From Closterium sp. Naga37s-1 (Eukaryota; Streptophyta; Zygnematophyceae; Desmidiales; Closteriaceae), in assembly GCA_947471745.1 (NCBI GenBank), contig CANJKZ010000010.1, forward strand, positions 5,513,001 through 5,577,000: DNA of 64,000 nucleotides. The letters run 5' to 3'. Positions within the stretch are counted from its first letter, which is position 1. Every line of letters starts with the position of its first letter. A model generated the notes under the pieces. It searched no databases, was not told where the DNA came from, and saw only the letters and a list, made by a program, of their open reading frames with translations. The translations under genes were made by a program, and so were the position numbers. Positions 1-9,521 of this stretch are shown in pieces.

Positions 1-226
1 TCATCAACAATGATTTCATGATTTTCAAGCTTACAATCTACTACTATGTATTGACGAAAGTAGATATACAACGAACTTCTGCCGAAACTCTGCTCAACCA
101 GAACGCTCATTCTACAAGCTAAGCTTGGCATAACTACTCACTTGGTTCACAAGTGATGTTAAGTGTTGCCTAGTTTATGTTTGTGGTTCTGAGTTAATCA
201 CTTCTGCATAGTACTTAACCTTAACA
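1..226 (+). repeat. 3' part of a 5' LTR, element L (truncated by window edge)
   Basis: The stretch ends in AACA, and two bases later comes a primer-binding site (229-240) that matches the plant initiator tRNA-Met complement. That is the arrangement expected at the 3' edge of a 5' LTR. The start lies outside the window and no partner LTR was found inside it, so LTR identity is inferred from position and from the gag-like ORF that follows. Confidence 0.55.
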
Positions 227-228
227 CG

Positions 229-240
229 TGGTATCAGAGC
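229..240 (+). other. Primer-binding site (tRNA-iMet type), element L
   Basis: TGGTATCAGAGC is the perfect complement of the last 12 nt of plant initiator tRNA-Met. This is the usual primer site of Ty1/copia elements in plants. It sits two bases after the inferred LTR end. Confidence 0.75.
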
Positions 241-271
241 TGGTCAATAGTCGTTCCTGACGTACCCGACG

Positions 272-445
272 ATGGGAGAGACTGGTGAAGAAGGAAACTC
301 AGCCCCCGCGAGCAGTGGTAGCCAGGAATCTGGAGTATCCGCGCCTAGGGGAGCACGGACGAACCAGGGCCCGCTTCTAAGGGAAGTGCTGAAGAACTTC
401 ACAGTAGTAGAAGTAGGAAGCACTCCTAGGGAAATTTCAGGATGA
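272..445 (+). pseudogene. Gag N-terminal remnant, element L
   Basis: A 57-codon ORF begins 32 bp after the primer-binding site, where copia gag genes start. It opens MGETGEEGNSAPASSG, an acidic, Ser/Ala-rich N-terminus like many copia Gags, and ends at TGA after a KNFTVVEVGS-like stretch. No capsid or zinc-knuckle sequence follows, so this is the head of a decayed element. The family could not be identified. The start is chosen because it is the first ATG after the primer site. Confidence 0.4.
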
Positions 446-957
446 AAGTAGCAAGATAGCTTTACAAGAAATCATATGATGGCTTATATTTCAGAGGTGC
501 ATCCTATTATAACAGGATACTAGCTATGGCGCCTCGAGCAAGTCACTTAGGTCGCCTTTCAGAATCCTAAAGCTAAGAACAGCAAGGCATAGTTCTTATG
601 ATTATGTACAAGATATCCTTTCCTTGTTGTCATAGCCTAGAACCAATTAGCAAAGTCTAGAAATTCACTAAAGACATAGGCAGAGATTATTTGTCTTGTT
701 GTCGTCCATGCTGTCGTTGATCATGATGAGTAGAAGCTGCGTTGGAAGAAGGTATGGTTGTAGGAGATTATGCTTGCTTGTGTTGTCAAGTATTTTGCTG
801 CGTTGTTGAAGCTCTCTGCCATGTTGTGTCCAGCACTAGCGTGCTCTCTGCAGTTGTTCCCAAAGTTGGAAACTGAGAAATACGAGCTGCACAATTCGAG
901 GTTGAGTTCCAAGTTCGAATTTCCCAAATGTTCTTAGGGCGTGTTCCGAAATCAGGT
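446..957. other. No gene recognised
   Basis: AT-richer sequence with only short ORFs. It is probably the degraded body of element L. At 936-990 there is a GGGCGTGTTCCG-like motif followed by a GAAATCAG / CTGATTTC hairpin, which resembles the terminus of a MITE, but no matching far end was found. Confidence 0.4.
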
Positions 958-986
958 TTAGATCACTGATTTCCGCATTGGCAAAA

Positions 987-3062
987 TCACGGACGGCGAG
1001 ATCGCATTCGCCTTGTTACAGGGAGGAATGAGTGGCACAGGAACCGGCGGAGGTGGAATGGGAGGGGCCATGGGCCGACCCGCCAGGTCACCTGCTCCTG
1101 GAACAGAGGTAGCCATGGGTCCTGGGGGGTGCATGGGCGCCAGAGAAATGGGCGGTGGCACTCGAATGCGGGGCAGTGGCGGGGACGGAATGCGCAGCAT
1201 TGGAATGGGCAAAGTCGGAAAGGGTGGTGGTGGAATGGGAGGTGGCGGAACCGGAGGTGGAATTTGGGGGGGGGGGTGGGCGGACCTGTGTCATCTGCTC
1301 CCGAATCAGAAGCAGCCATGGGCTCTGGGAGCATGGATGATGGCATGGGCAGTAGAGGAAGAAAAGGTGGTGGAGGAATGGGCGGAGGAGGAGTGGATGG
1401 CGGTGAAATGGGCGGCAACAGAATGGGTGGCGGTGGAATGGAGGGAGGCGGAATGGGTGGTGGTGGCATGGGAGGGGGCATGGGCGAACCTGTGTGATCT
1501 GCTCCTGGATCAGACGCAGCCATGGGCCCTTGAGGGGGCATAGATGATGGCACGGGCAATGGAGGAAGAAGAGGCGGGGGCATGGCAGGCGGTGGAACGG
1601 ATGGTGGTGAAATGCGCGGGGCAGAATGGGTGGAGGTGGCAATAATGGGGGGGGGGGGGGGAATGGGCGGCGGTGGAGTGGATGGCAGTGAAATGGGCGG
1701 CGGCGGAATGGATGGCGGTGAAATAGGCGGCGTTGGCAATGATGGGGATAGAACGGGCGGCGGTGGAATGGGCAGCGGAGGAACCGGAGGGGGAACGGGA
1801 GGCGGAGTGGGGTCATCTACTCCTGGATCAGAAGCAGCCATGGGTCCTGGTGGGGGCATGGATGATGGCATGGCTGGTGGAGTAAGGGGCGATGATGACA
1901 TGGGCGGCGGTGGAATGGGCGGGGATGGAATGGGCTTCTCCAATGTGGGCAGCAGCAGAATGGATGGCGGTGGAATGGGCGGTGGCGGATTGCGTGGAGG
2001 CTGGATCGGTGGTGGAGTTGGCGGTGGGGGAATGGGCGGCGGGGGAATGGGTGGCGGTGTGGGCGGACCTGAGTGATATGCTCCGGGGACAGAATCAGCC
2101 ATGGGTCCTGGGGGCATGGGCGCTGGGGGAATGGGAGGCGACGGAATAGGCGTCGGTGGCAATGATGCGGGCGGAATGGGCCACGGAGGAATGGGTGGGA
2201 TCGGAATGGGTGGTGGTGGAACAGATGATGGTGAATCGGGTGGCGGCGGAATGGGTGGAATGGGTGAGGGTGGGGTGGGCAGAGGAATGGGCGGCGGAGG
2301 ATCCGGTGGTGGAATGGGAGGGGGCATGGGCGGGCCTAGGCCATCTGCTCCTGAATCTGAAGCAGCGGCAGCATCGACGGCAATGACAGCAGCGGCAACA
2401 GTGTCAGCAGTGGCAGCAACAGCAGCAGTGGCAATAGTGGCAGCAGTGGCAACAGTGACAGCAATGGTAGCATTGGCAGTAGTGGCAGCAGTGGCAGCAG
2501 TGGCAGCAGTGGTAGCGGTGGCAGCAGCGGCAGTAGTAGCAGCAGTGGCAGCAGCGGCAGCAGTAGCAGCAGTGGCAGCAGCAGCAGCAGCAGTGGCAGT
2601 TGTGGCAGCTGTGGCAGCAGCAGCAGCAGTGGCAGCAGCAGCAGCAGTGGCAGCAGTGGCAGCATTGGCAGCAGTGGCAAGAGTGGCAGGAGTGGCAGCA
2701 TTGGTAGCAGTAGCAGCAGCGGCAGCAGTGGCAGCAGTGGCAGTAGTGGCAGTAGTGGCAGCAGCGGCAGCAGTGGCAGCAGTGGCAGCAGCGGCGTCTG
2801 CGGTAGCATAGGCAGCAGTGGCAGCGGCAGCAACATTGGGAGCACTAGCAACATTGGGAGCACTAGCAGCAGTGGCAGTGGTAGCAGTAGTGGAAGCAGC
2901 GGCAACACTGGCAACATTGGCAGCATTGGCAGCGTTGGCAGTAGTGGCAGCGTTGGCAGTAGTAGCAACGTTGGCAGCATTGGTGGTAGTGGCGGCAGTG
3001 GCAAAAGTGGCAACACTGGCAGCACTGGCAGCAGTGGCAGCACTAGTAGCACTGACAAACAA
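987..3062 (-). CDS. Low-complexity Ala- and Pro-rich ORF (possible wall glycoprotein or repeat artefact)
   Basis: This 691-codon open frame has two compositional halves. The N-terminal part is almost only Ala, Thr, Val and Asn, encoded by AGC/GGC-type triplets. The C-terminal part is (PPPIPP)-like, with an Ala-Ser-Asp-rich module (core PMAASD.GADDTGPP) recurring about every 250 bp. SPPPP and PPPIPP tracts are typical of hydroxyproline-rich extracellular matrix proteins of green algae. No signal peptide is evident and no introns can be judged. The last part (to 987) changes to Arg/His/Phe-rich sequence, which suggests a frameshift. Plus-strand frames read as Gly-Met-rich and are also long, so openness alone is weak evidence. 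I infer either a decayed or misframed Pro-rich gene or a non-coding minisatellite. Confidence 0.25.
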   Translation of the reverse strand: MFVSATSAATAASAASVATFATAATTTNAANVATTANAATTANAANAANVASVAAASTTATTATAASAPNVASAPNVAAAATAAYATADAAAATAATAAAAATTATTATAATAAAAATATNAATPATLATAANAATAATAAAAATAAAAATAATTATAAAAAATAATAAAAATAATTAAAATATTAATAATAATTANATIAVTVATAATIATAAVAATADTVAAAVIAVDAAAASDSGADGLGPPMPPPIPPPDPPPPIPLPTPPSPIPPIPPPPDSPSSVPPPPIPIPPIPPWPIPPASLPPTPIPSPPIPPAPMPPGPMADSVPGAYHSGPPTPPPIPPPPIPPPPTPPPIQPPRNPPPPIPPPSILLLPTLEKPIPSPPIPPPPMSSSPLTPPAMPSSMPPPGPMAASDPGVDDPTPPPVPPPVPPLPIPPPPVLSPSLPTPPISPPSIPPPPISLPSTPPPPIPPPPPIIATSTHSAPRISPPSVPPPAMPPPLLPPLPVPSSMPPQGPMAASDPGADHTGSPMPPPMPPPPIPPPSIPPPPILLPPISPPSTPPPPIPPPPFLPLLPMPSSMLPEPMAASDSGADDTGPPTPPPKFHLRFRHLPFHHHPFRLCPFQCCAFRPRHCPAFECHRPFLWRPCTPQDPWLPLFQEQVTWRVGPWPLPFHLRRFLCHSFLPVTRRMRSRRP
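1010..2340. repeat. G-rich minisatellite, GGCGGTGGAATGGGC-type units
   Basis: Imperfect tandem units of about 15 bp (GGCGGTGGAATGGGC and variants) are interrupted roughly every 250 bp by a conserved spacer containing CAGCCATGGG. There are thus two nested periodicities. Runs of 9-12 G lie near 1268 and 1650. The plus strand is G-rich and strongly purine-biased. Confidence 0.8.
2341..3060. repeat. Trinucleotide-derived repeat (GGCAGCAGT / AGC type)
   Basis: About 720 bp of imperfect GGCAGCAGTGGCAGC units (a CAG/CTG-class triplet mixed with TGG). It is open in several frames, which explains the long Ala/Val and Leu/Pro ORFs on both strands. It abuts the G-rich minisatellite. Confidence 0.8.
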
Positions 3063-3419
3063 AAGCAGATTTCTCCCTGAGTGACGGAAAGTATTGGTCC
3101 TTGAGGGAGGTCAGCACTCCAAATTGCGTTCTCTAGGAGCATGGTCGCAGCAGTGCTTCCTGTGGAGTGCCACCAGCAGTGCTGCTTCTTGCGAGCTCCT
3201 CCTAACCGTCGGATTCAATCAAGCCATCACAATGCTGCACATCCCATGCATCATAGATATATAAGGTTGACCTATATCAGCATCTACCTTGAACCCTTTT
3301 ACGCGTGGTCCCTGGTAAAGCACAGTTGATGTGAGGGGTTGATGCAAGCCAAACTCTAACATGTGAATGAAACTCTAAAAGCCACATATTTCCCTCACAC
3401 GCCAATTCCATAATTCACA
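3063..3419. other. No gene recognised
   Basis: Mixed-composition sequence with no long ORF, terminal repeat or structured RNA that I could recognise. Confidence 0.5.
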
Positions 3420-3559
3420 GAAAATTGCGTGCATTTAACAATCACATTCTGTCAAGAGAAACAGATAATGAACTAATTTTCAATAAACCCCTCGTCAGTC
3501 AGCTGACAGTCACTTCCCAGCCACCTGACACTTCGGTTCACCATCAGCCACACCTTGCA

Positions 3560-4330
3560 TTTCCTTCCTCCAACCTCCAATTCCTTGAAAAACCACATCC
3601 GTTTCCTCTTCCCTCCTCTCTTCCAAATCCTGCTCTCTTCTCCCACTTCTATTCATGTGCCTCCTCCCTCCTCCCATCCCCTCCCTCCTCTCGCCCCCTC
3701 CCTCCTCTCTTCCTATCTCTATTTCTGTCCTTCCTCTCCTCTTTCCTCCTCTCATTCCTCTTCTTTTGTTCCTTCCTCTCTTCCCTCCTCACTTCATTCC
3801 TTCACTCCTCCATCCTGCTCTCCTCCTCCCTCCTCATCTTCTCCCTCTTCTCATCTCCTCCCTCCCCTCCTCCTTCCCCACTCCCCCTCTACTCTTATCT
3901 CCCCTTCTCCCTGGCTCCCTTGTCTACTCCTCCCCTCCATCTCTCCCTCCTCTTCCCCCCCCCCTATCCCTGCCCCTCACTCACCCTCTCCCTCCCCTTC
4001 TCATCCTCCTTCCCTCCCGTTCCACCATATTCAACCCTGTCGTACACTCACGCCCCACCATGTGTGCAGCTGTCGTATAGTCTTCCCACTCTTGATGTAT
4101 TCCACCCACCCTCTGCTCCCTACGCCCTTAGCATTCTCGCCAGGGCTCCATTCCCCTCCACTTCTCCTCCTCTCTTCACACCATATCAGCACCGCCCATT
4201 GTCGCTGCCAATCGCTCCCTCAACTCACCCATCTCAACAACCACTCTCCCTCTCCATATCTGATTTCCTCCACTTGCCTTCCTAGCTTGCTCTATTCCAC
4301 TGCCCTCTCCTTCCCAGCCTCCTCTGCTCC
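3560..4330. repeat. Pyrimidine-rich (CTCC/TTCC) tract
   Basis: Roughly 770 bp are almost entirely C and T on the plus strand, with irregular CCTCCCTC and TTCCTCTC motifs. The Ser/Pro/Leu ORFs across it follow from composition. Such polypurine-polypyrimidine tracts can form triplex DNA. The edges are gradual. Confidence 0.75.
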
Positions 4331-4376
4331 CTTTTGCCAGTGCCACTTGGATGGAAACTCTAATTCTCCTCTCTGA

Positions 4377-5110
4377 TGCTTGCTTCAGTGCATCTGCTCC
4401 CTCCATTTGCATAAAATCTGACCCCATGAAACTTCCCAGCTACATGGCGGTGGATATAGTTAAAATATGTTGAGATGTGCAAATGTGGGACGAAAAAGAG
4501 AATGAGGGCATGATAATACAGGAACACTCATAGATCTAATGAGGTACAAGGGACGGAACATAGCAAGAAAGGACCTATGGTAAACAGCACGGCATTATGT
4601 TGTCAAAGAAGTAGCGGCATGCAATGCAACTGGCAAAGCATGTAATTGTCACACGCAATAGTGGAGACGAGGGGGAAAATCTCGAATGTTTGTGGCATGT
4701 GAGGGGAGAGACGAGAGGGGAGTAGGTATGAGGGAGAAGGTCAATTTGAAGGAGTTTTTAAACTGTTGTGTGCAACATAATACAAGGGGGTCGGTCAGTG
4801 TGTAATGTTAGTGGAAGGGTGAAACTAGAGATAGTAAAAAACTGCAATCCGGAAAACACCTATTCACACTTGTAGTATAAGTGTCAATGGTGCAATTAAT
4901 AGCAGTATGAGCGAGCCGTGGCATGATGAACGTGAAACCACATGAATCATGGGCATAAAAGGGTGTCATTGATTGCATACCGTGAAGACATAGTTGCTGT
5001 GCTTAGGCATACGACAAATGAACGCTGACGTTGCACCCATGCTCTCACTCGTGCTTGAGACACGGCCATCCAGCAAAGCAGCCCTAGGAAGGGCACAGTA
5101 TCAGTTGGAG
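4377..5110. other. No gene recognised
   Basis: Unique, moderately AT-rich sequence with no credible ORF or repeat boundary. Confidence 0.5.
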
Positions 5111-5112
5111 CT

Positions 5113-5605
5113 ATGTAGCCTCACACATACACGCACATGTGCATGCACGCACTCATGCTTGCATGCACGCACACAAACAAAGGGTCACACACACACACAC
5201 ACAACACACACACATGCATACACGTACACACACACACATACGCACACACGCGTGCACACATACACACACACATACGCATACACACGCTCACGCACACTCA
5301 TATGCACACATGTACGTACGCATGCACGCACATCCACACACACACACACAAACTTGCACATACACACGTATAGCATACACACACGTGCGCGTGCGCGCGC
5401 GCATGTGCGCACACACACACATGCACACACGTGCATGTGTGCGCATACACGCAGACACACATACATACACATGTATGCACGCGCATGCACACATACACAT
5501 GCACGCACTAACATACGACACAGACACACACACACACACACAGGGACATACGACACACACGCATATGTCTACAAACACACATACACACATATACACACTC
5601 TCTCT
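5113..5605. repeat. Compound CA/CG microsatellite
   Basis: About 490 bp are dominated by CA dinucleotides with interspersed CG, TA and TG steps (for example CGTGCGCGTGCGCGCGCGCA near 5385-5404). The sequence is alternating purine-pyrimidine, a class able to adopt Z-DNA. His/Thr and Val/Cys ORFs on both strands are by-products. Confidence 0.9.
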
Positions 5606-5744
5606 AGTTCTCGAATGGCCCTTTTCCATGATGTACTAGGATTTAGAGTTACAACCAAGGTCAAAGCACAGCCAGGTGAGTTGCTACTATCTCTGCTTCT
5701 CCTTTATCTTCTACAAAAGTTGATTGCCAAGTTCCATGATTGTG

Positions 5745-6085
5745 AAACAATGCTTGTAGTCCCTCCGGCCAAATCACAGGCCAATTCTTATGTCCTTTCC
5801 ACACTGCCCTCACACTGTGAGCGGCCTCATATAGAGGAAGGAAAGTTCGCTCTCCACTCTCCTAAAAGCGACGATGCTTGAAATTGAACCCTGCCCCTCC
5901 CAACAAGGACCTGGTTCATTAACCAATTGGCTCAAAGGGCATGTTTGGTGTGGTAGGTCAGTGCACCCACGCCTCCCAAACACTTCTGCTTGTAGCACCT
6001 CTGGCAAAACCAGAGGCCAATTCCAATGTGCTTTCTACACTCCCCTCACTGGGAGTGGCCTCACAGAGAGGAAGGAGAGTTTGAA
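5745..6085 (+). repeat. Imperfect direct repeat pair, about 95 bp each
   Basis: Two copies lie at about 5750-5845 and 5985-6080. Shared motifs include CTTGTAG, GGCCAATTC, CTTTC.ACACT, CCCTCAC, TGGCCTCA (TGAGCGGCCTCA in the first copy) and AGAGGAAGGA. They are separated by about 140 bp. Origin unknown; they look like a duplicated segment that has diverged. Confidence 0.5.
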
Positions 6086-6149
6086 GTGCATATCAGAGAC
6101 GTTGCCCTAGGTACGAAGAAAATAGCTTTCCTTGAGCCACTGATGACCA

Positions 6150-6850
6150 AGTTCAGCAATAGCTACAATGACGAACATATCGCCAGAGCGCTTCACATAT
6201 ATTGATCACGTAGTTCTCTACATCTTTTAATGTAGAGCAGTGCTGACTCTCCTTATTTCTATTTGCACTGTCGAGAGTTGCAGCATGGGTCTGCTTTTCG
6301 TAACGCTGACTACAGCTTGATATAACTGCTTCAAGTGCTGCCATGCCAATGTTGCAGAGTTCCGAACTCCATGTATCCCCTAACACTCTTCTTCTTCGTT
6401 GGTGAGAGACGTTGAGGAAGGACCAAGTTGAGTCGTTCATCTAGTGTGCCCTGAGTTGGAAACTATGCTTCTCCAAAGAATCACTCCCATATTTGAGCCA
6501 CTTCCATCATGAGTTCGAACTCGCAATACCGGGCTAAGAAGTCCTTGCCGTCGAAGTGCCTTGAAGCTTGAAACTTAAGAATGTTTAACATGTGCGTCTG
6601 ACATCTTGTAATGTCTCTGGGTGTTGCATCCCCATCCTGCTGTTGTTATTGTTTTTGTTGCTGTTGTTGTTGAACAATAGCATTCACACAAATGGGTATG
6701 AAGGCAAAGTAGCTCCGTGGATGCTGCCGAGGCGGAAGTTGATAAGCCATGGGTTGCTGTTGCTGTTGCACATACGATGTACCGTCAATACGCATATGTG
6801 ATGTCCCCATATTCACTGATGCTGATGCTTGTGCTCGTGCGAAGAACTGC
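6150..6850 (-). pseudogene. Copia gag relic (related to element I)
   Basis: Read on the minus strand, this region contains MRIDGTSYVQQQQQPMA near 6750-6800 and ILKFQASRHFDGKDF followed by FELMME near 6490-6590. These parallel the Gag of element I at 60990-61240 (MSLDGSSYARGNQQQQP; VLKMQTSRPFDGKDFF; FELMME). A 95-codon frame at 6153-6440 may continue it. Frames are broken and no LTR or protease remains. It is therefore a degraded inverted fragment of the E/I copia lineage. Similarity is judged by eye. Confidence 0.6.
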
Positions 6851-6883
6851 TACATTCACTGCATGCCTTGTTGAACTATGACA

Positions 6884-7028
6884 GCGTATTCCTACGGCCT
6901 CATATCAGGCCACCTCGTATCAAGATTGTACCTTTTGCCTGGTAAAACTAGTGAGAAGTTTTGGGTTTAGGGGAATTTTCAGTGGGAGCTTGATATGAGG
7001 TTCTCTTGATACGAGGATAGGAATACGC
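6884..7028. mobile_element. Short MITE-like element with imperfect terminal inverted repeats
   Basis: The left end begins GCGTATTCCTACGGCCTC and carries CTCGTATCAAG. The right end, read in reverse, gives GCGTATTCCTATCCTCGTATCAAG. The terminal motif GCGTATTCCTACG matches that of the 481-bp MITE at 16899-17379. About 145 bp long, non-coding. Exact ends and target duplication are uncertain. Confidence 0.5.
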
Positions 7029-7739
7029 CCTGAGAACAAGCGATACCGAGCCTGAGCAGCAACTATCTCCAAGATTTAGCGAAAGTGACGGGAAACCATC
7101 GGTGCCTCCTAATCCAGTTGCTAATGCAGTTGTTGAAGCATGGCTAAACATTGAACTTGACAATGGTGGACCTCAAGGACTATCCGTTCCACCACTTCCA
7201 CCACTCTGATAGTTATTCTTGCCATTTTCTCCTCCTAACACCATAATCTTCCAGTTGGAAGACCTGAAGGTCTTCTCCCAAGTTGCTAAAAAAGGGATGT
7301 GGGGTCTTCTTTAATGGCATATAGTGCAGAACTCTGGACAAATATTAATTACTAAAAAATGGATTGTGTAGTGCAGTGGTGAAGAAACTCTAAAATTTTT
7401 TGTATTGAAATTCGGATTCCTTCACAACGCAAAGGCATAATATCACATTCTCGTACCCCATTCTCACTGATTCCATATTCGCGTGTTCAGTAATGCCCAA
7501 TCGTGACAGATACGTCGTCATTCTTACGGGACGGGTGGCGAAAACGTGTGATTGATGTGGCATTGTGAATCTGTGTTTTTTTTTTTTTTTTTTTTTTTTT
7601 TTTGTCTCGCTGAACAACTTACCAATTAAACACCTCTCATTATAGCATAGTACAACAGAGGGGGTGAATTAAATTGAATTGAGGCAAAATGCGGATCCTT
7701 AACGGACTGACAAAATAAAAGGCCCTTATGCGGAGGAGG
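7029..7739. other. No gene; contains a T28 run
   Basis: A run of 28 T at 7576-7603 could be the inverted poly(A) tail of a retroposed copy, but no gene-like body or duplication is visible next to it. The rest is unique sequence. Confidence 0.5.
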
Positions 7740-7912
7740 TGTCAGAACATTATGTTTGTCTAGTCTGCAGTGGGGTGCTCAATAGTGGGGCTTGTTATTT
7801 GTACCCCTCCTGCTTGCTAGTGCATCATCTTCTTTGGCCAAACAATCTCGACTCTCATGCTAGAACCAAAAACCCTAACTATGGCTATTAAGTTCTAGCT
7901 ACTATTCTGACA
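7740..7912 (+). repeat. 5' LTR of element J
   Basis: 173 bp, from TGTCAGAACATT to CTACTATTCTGACA, so it has TG...CA ends. It is immediately followed by a primer-binding site. It is longer than the 127-135 bp LTRs of its relatives. Confidence 0.7.
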
Positions 7913-8360
7913 TGGTATTAGAGCCTTTGCGCTCCTGGCCTGTGGGCCCACATGCTTCCGCTGCTGCTGTACTGTCTGTCGCGCGCCCCGTGGCGCGCGA
8001 CGTTTTTTCTTCCCGCCACGCGCTCTGGGCCCGTGGCGGTTTTCTGCCCGCCACGCGCTCGGGGCGCGTGGCGGTTTCCTGCCCCGTCGCGACGCCCCAG
8101 GGGACCCGCGCGTCGCCCCCCCGTCGCCCGTCGTGGCGCACCCAGGGACCCGCGCGCCCCCCCTCCCCCCCCCCCCCCCCCCCCCCCCCTCGTCATTCGT
8201 CACGACGCCCCAAGAGACACGCGCGTCGCCCCCTGTCGCCCGTCGTGGCACCTCCAGAGACCCGCGCCCCCCCCCCCCCCCCCGGTCGTGCGTCGCGACG
8301 CCCCCAGGGACCCGCGCGTCGCCCCCCGTCGCCCGTCGTGGCGCCCTCAAGGACCCGCGC

Positions 8361-8396
<36 letters not shown>

Positions 8397-8891
8397 TCGT
8401 TTGTCGCGGCGCCCTGGGGGCCCGCGCCCCGCCCCGCTTCCGCTCGCACGCCGCCCCAGCTGCTTCCCACGTATCTGCCCCGCCCTGCCTGCGTTGGGGG
8501 TCTTGGGGTGGCGGGTATGGGGTTGGCGGGTATGGGGGTGGTGGGTGTGTGAGTCATCTCCTGCTCCTCCTCCTCCTCCGTCTCCCACTGCTGCAGCTAC
8601 CACTGAGGGGGGTGGGTGTGTGGGAGCCGAGGGAGTGGTGCTAGGGGGGTGTCGTGGGAGTGGAGCTAGGGGTGCAGCAAAGGGTGTGTGAAGGGGGGGT
8701 GGGACAGTTGGGGGAGGTTGAGCGGAGGCAGCCGTCGGGTTGTTAGCACCGCCAGTAGTCCGGGGCTCTGCTCCGGTAGCCCAGTGAGCCTACTGCGCCA
8801 GTCGCCCGTGGGTCCGTTGCTCCTGGCGCTCGTCTTAGCCGCGGAGCCAGTTACTCCAGTAGTCCGGGGCGCTGCTGCTACTATTCTGACA
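7740..8891 (+). mobile_element. Non-autonomous, deleted copia derivative (element J)
   Basis: A 5' LTR (7740-7912) is followed by primer-binding site TGGTATTAGAGCC and GTGGGCCCAC (7942-7951). It then has a GC-rich leader with repeats built on GTCGCGACGCCCC and GGGACCCGCGCGTCGC, plus C runs of up to about 30. The same leader repeats occur in element B (27400-27640). There is no gag or pol. At 8876-8891 only the last 16 bp of an LTR remain (CTACTATTCTGACA end). Flanks GGAGG and GGGGG could be a degraded duplication. I read it as a leader-only deletion derivative. Long ORFs over it on both strands are composition artefacts. Confidence 0.65.
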
Positions 8892-9177
8892 GGGGGGTCT
8901 TCTTGCTAGGAGATTACGGCATGACTGTAAGTCTTACGAATTAACGAAGTTTTGTTTTCCGATAAATAGCAGCTACTACACTGGGTAGAAAGTCATAATC
9001 TTTTAGAGGCTAGGCGTGGACCTGTAATGAAGCAAAAGACTGTAAATTAGTCTATACTGGTAAATGAGAACAAGAATTGTTGATAGAAAGGCATATATAT
9101 CCGATTATGTACATGTACTGTACGCTCAAACGAGCCTTTACTGAAATGTCACTTCTAAGAGGTACTCCTATTGTAGC
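8892..9177. other. No gene recognised
   Basis: Unique sequence up to the insertion site of element A. The last five bases (9173-9177, GTAGC) are the left copy of that element's target duplication. Confidence 0.6.
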
Positions 9178-9309
9178 TGAGAATATTTGAACAAGAATGA
9201 ATGAACTATGAAATGAAGTGAGTACAAATATGAAACCCTAATTGGTTGTACCCCCTATGGGATACCCCACTATAGCCTACACAACAGCATAAGCTATAAT
9301 GTTCTGACA
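9178..9309 (-). repeat. 3' LTR of element A
   Basis: 132 bp with TG...CA ends, identical to the copy at 16538-16669. It directly abuts the polypurine tract. Confidence 0.95.
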
Positions 9310-9345
9310 CACCCCCATAGGCAAAGTGGGGGAGAACAAGGGGTC
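9310..9345 (-). other. Polypurine tract and conserved 3' non-coding block, element A
   Basis: In element sense, TATGGGGGTG directly abuts the 3' LTR and is preceded by CCCACTTTGCC. The same block occurs in elements B (33440-33464), F (40512-40535) and G (41461-41485). It is the plus-strand priming site. About 175 bp between it and the pol stop codon is non-coding. Confidence 0.8.
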
Positions 9346-9521
9346 ACAAGACCAGTCAAGCAAAGTAAAGCAAAGCAAGCTCAGGGTGGATCACAAAGTC
9401 ACCACACAGTCCGAGCACAGGGTCAAGGCCACACGGCCAGTTCACATGCAAGAGTACACACATATATATAAAGCTAGACAAGCAAGAGCAGGTATATATA
9501 TATGTGAGAGTACAGGCAAGG

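Noticed and set aside
2336..3142. Leu/Pro-rich ORF on the minus strand
   Set aside because: It is another frame of the AGC-type triplet repeat with no independent support.
3425..4376. Long Ser/Pro/Leu ORFs
   Set aside because: They are by-products of a CT-only tract; three frames are open at once.
4994..5881. 295-codon ORF rich in His/Thr
   Set aside because: Most of it is translation of the CA microsatellite, and opposite-strand frames are equally open.
7576..7603. Poly(T) as the tail of a LINE or retropseudogene
   Set aside because: No reverse transcriptase, gene body or flanking duplication could be found next to it.
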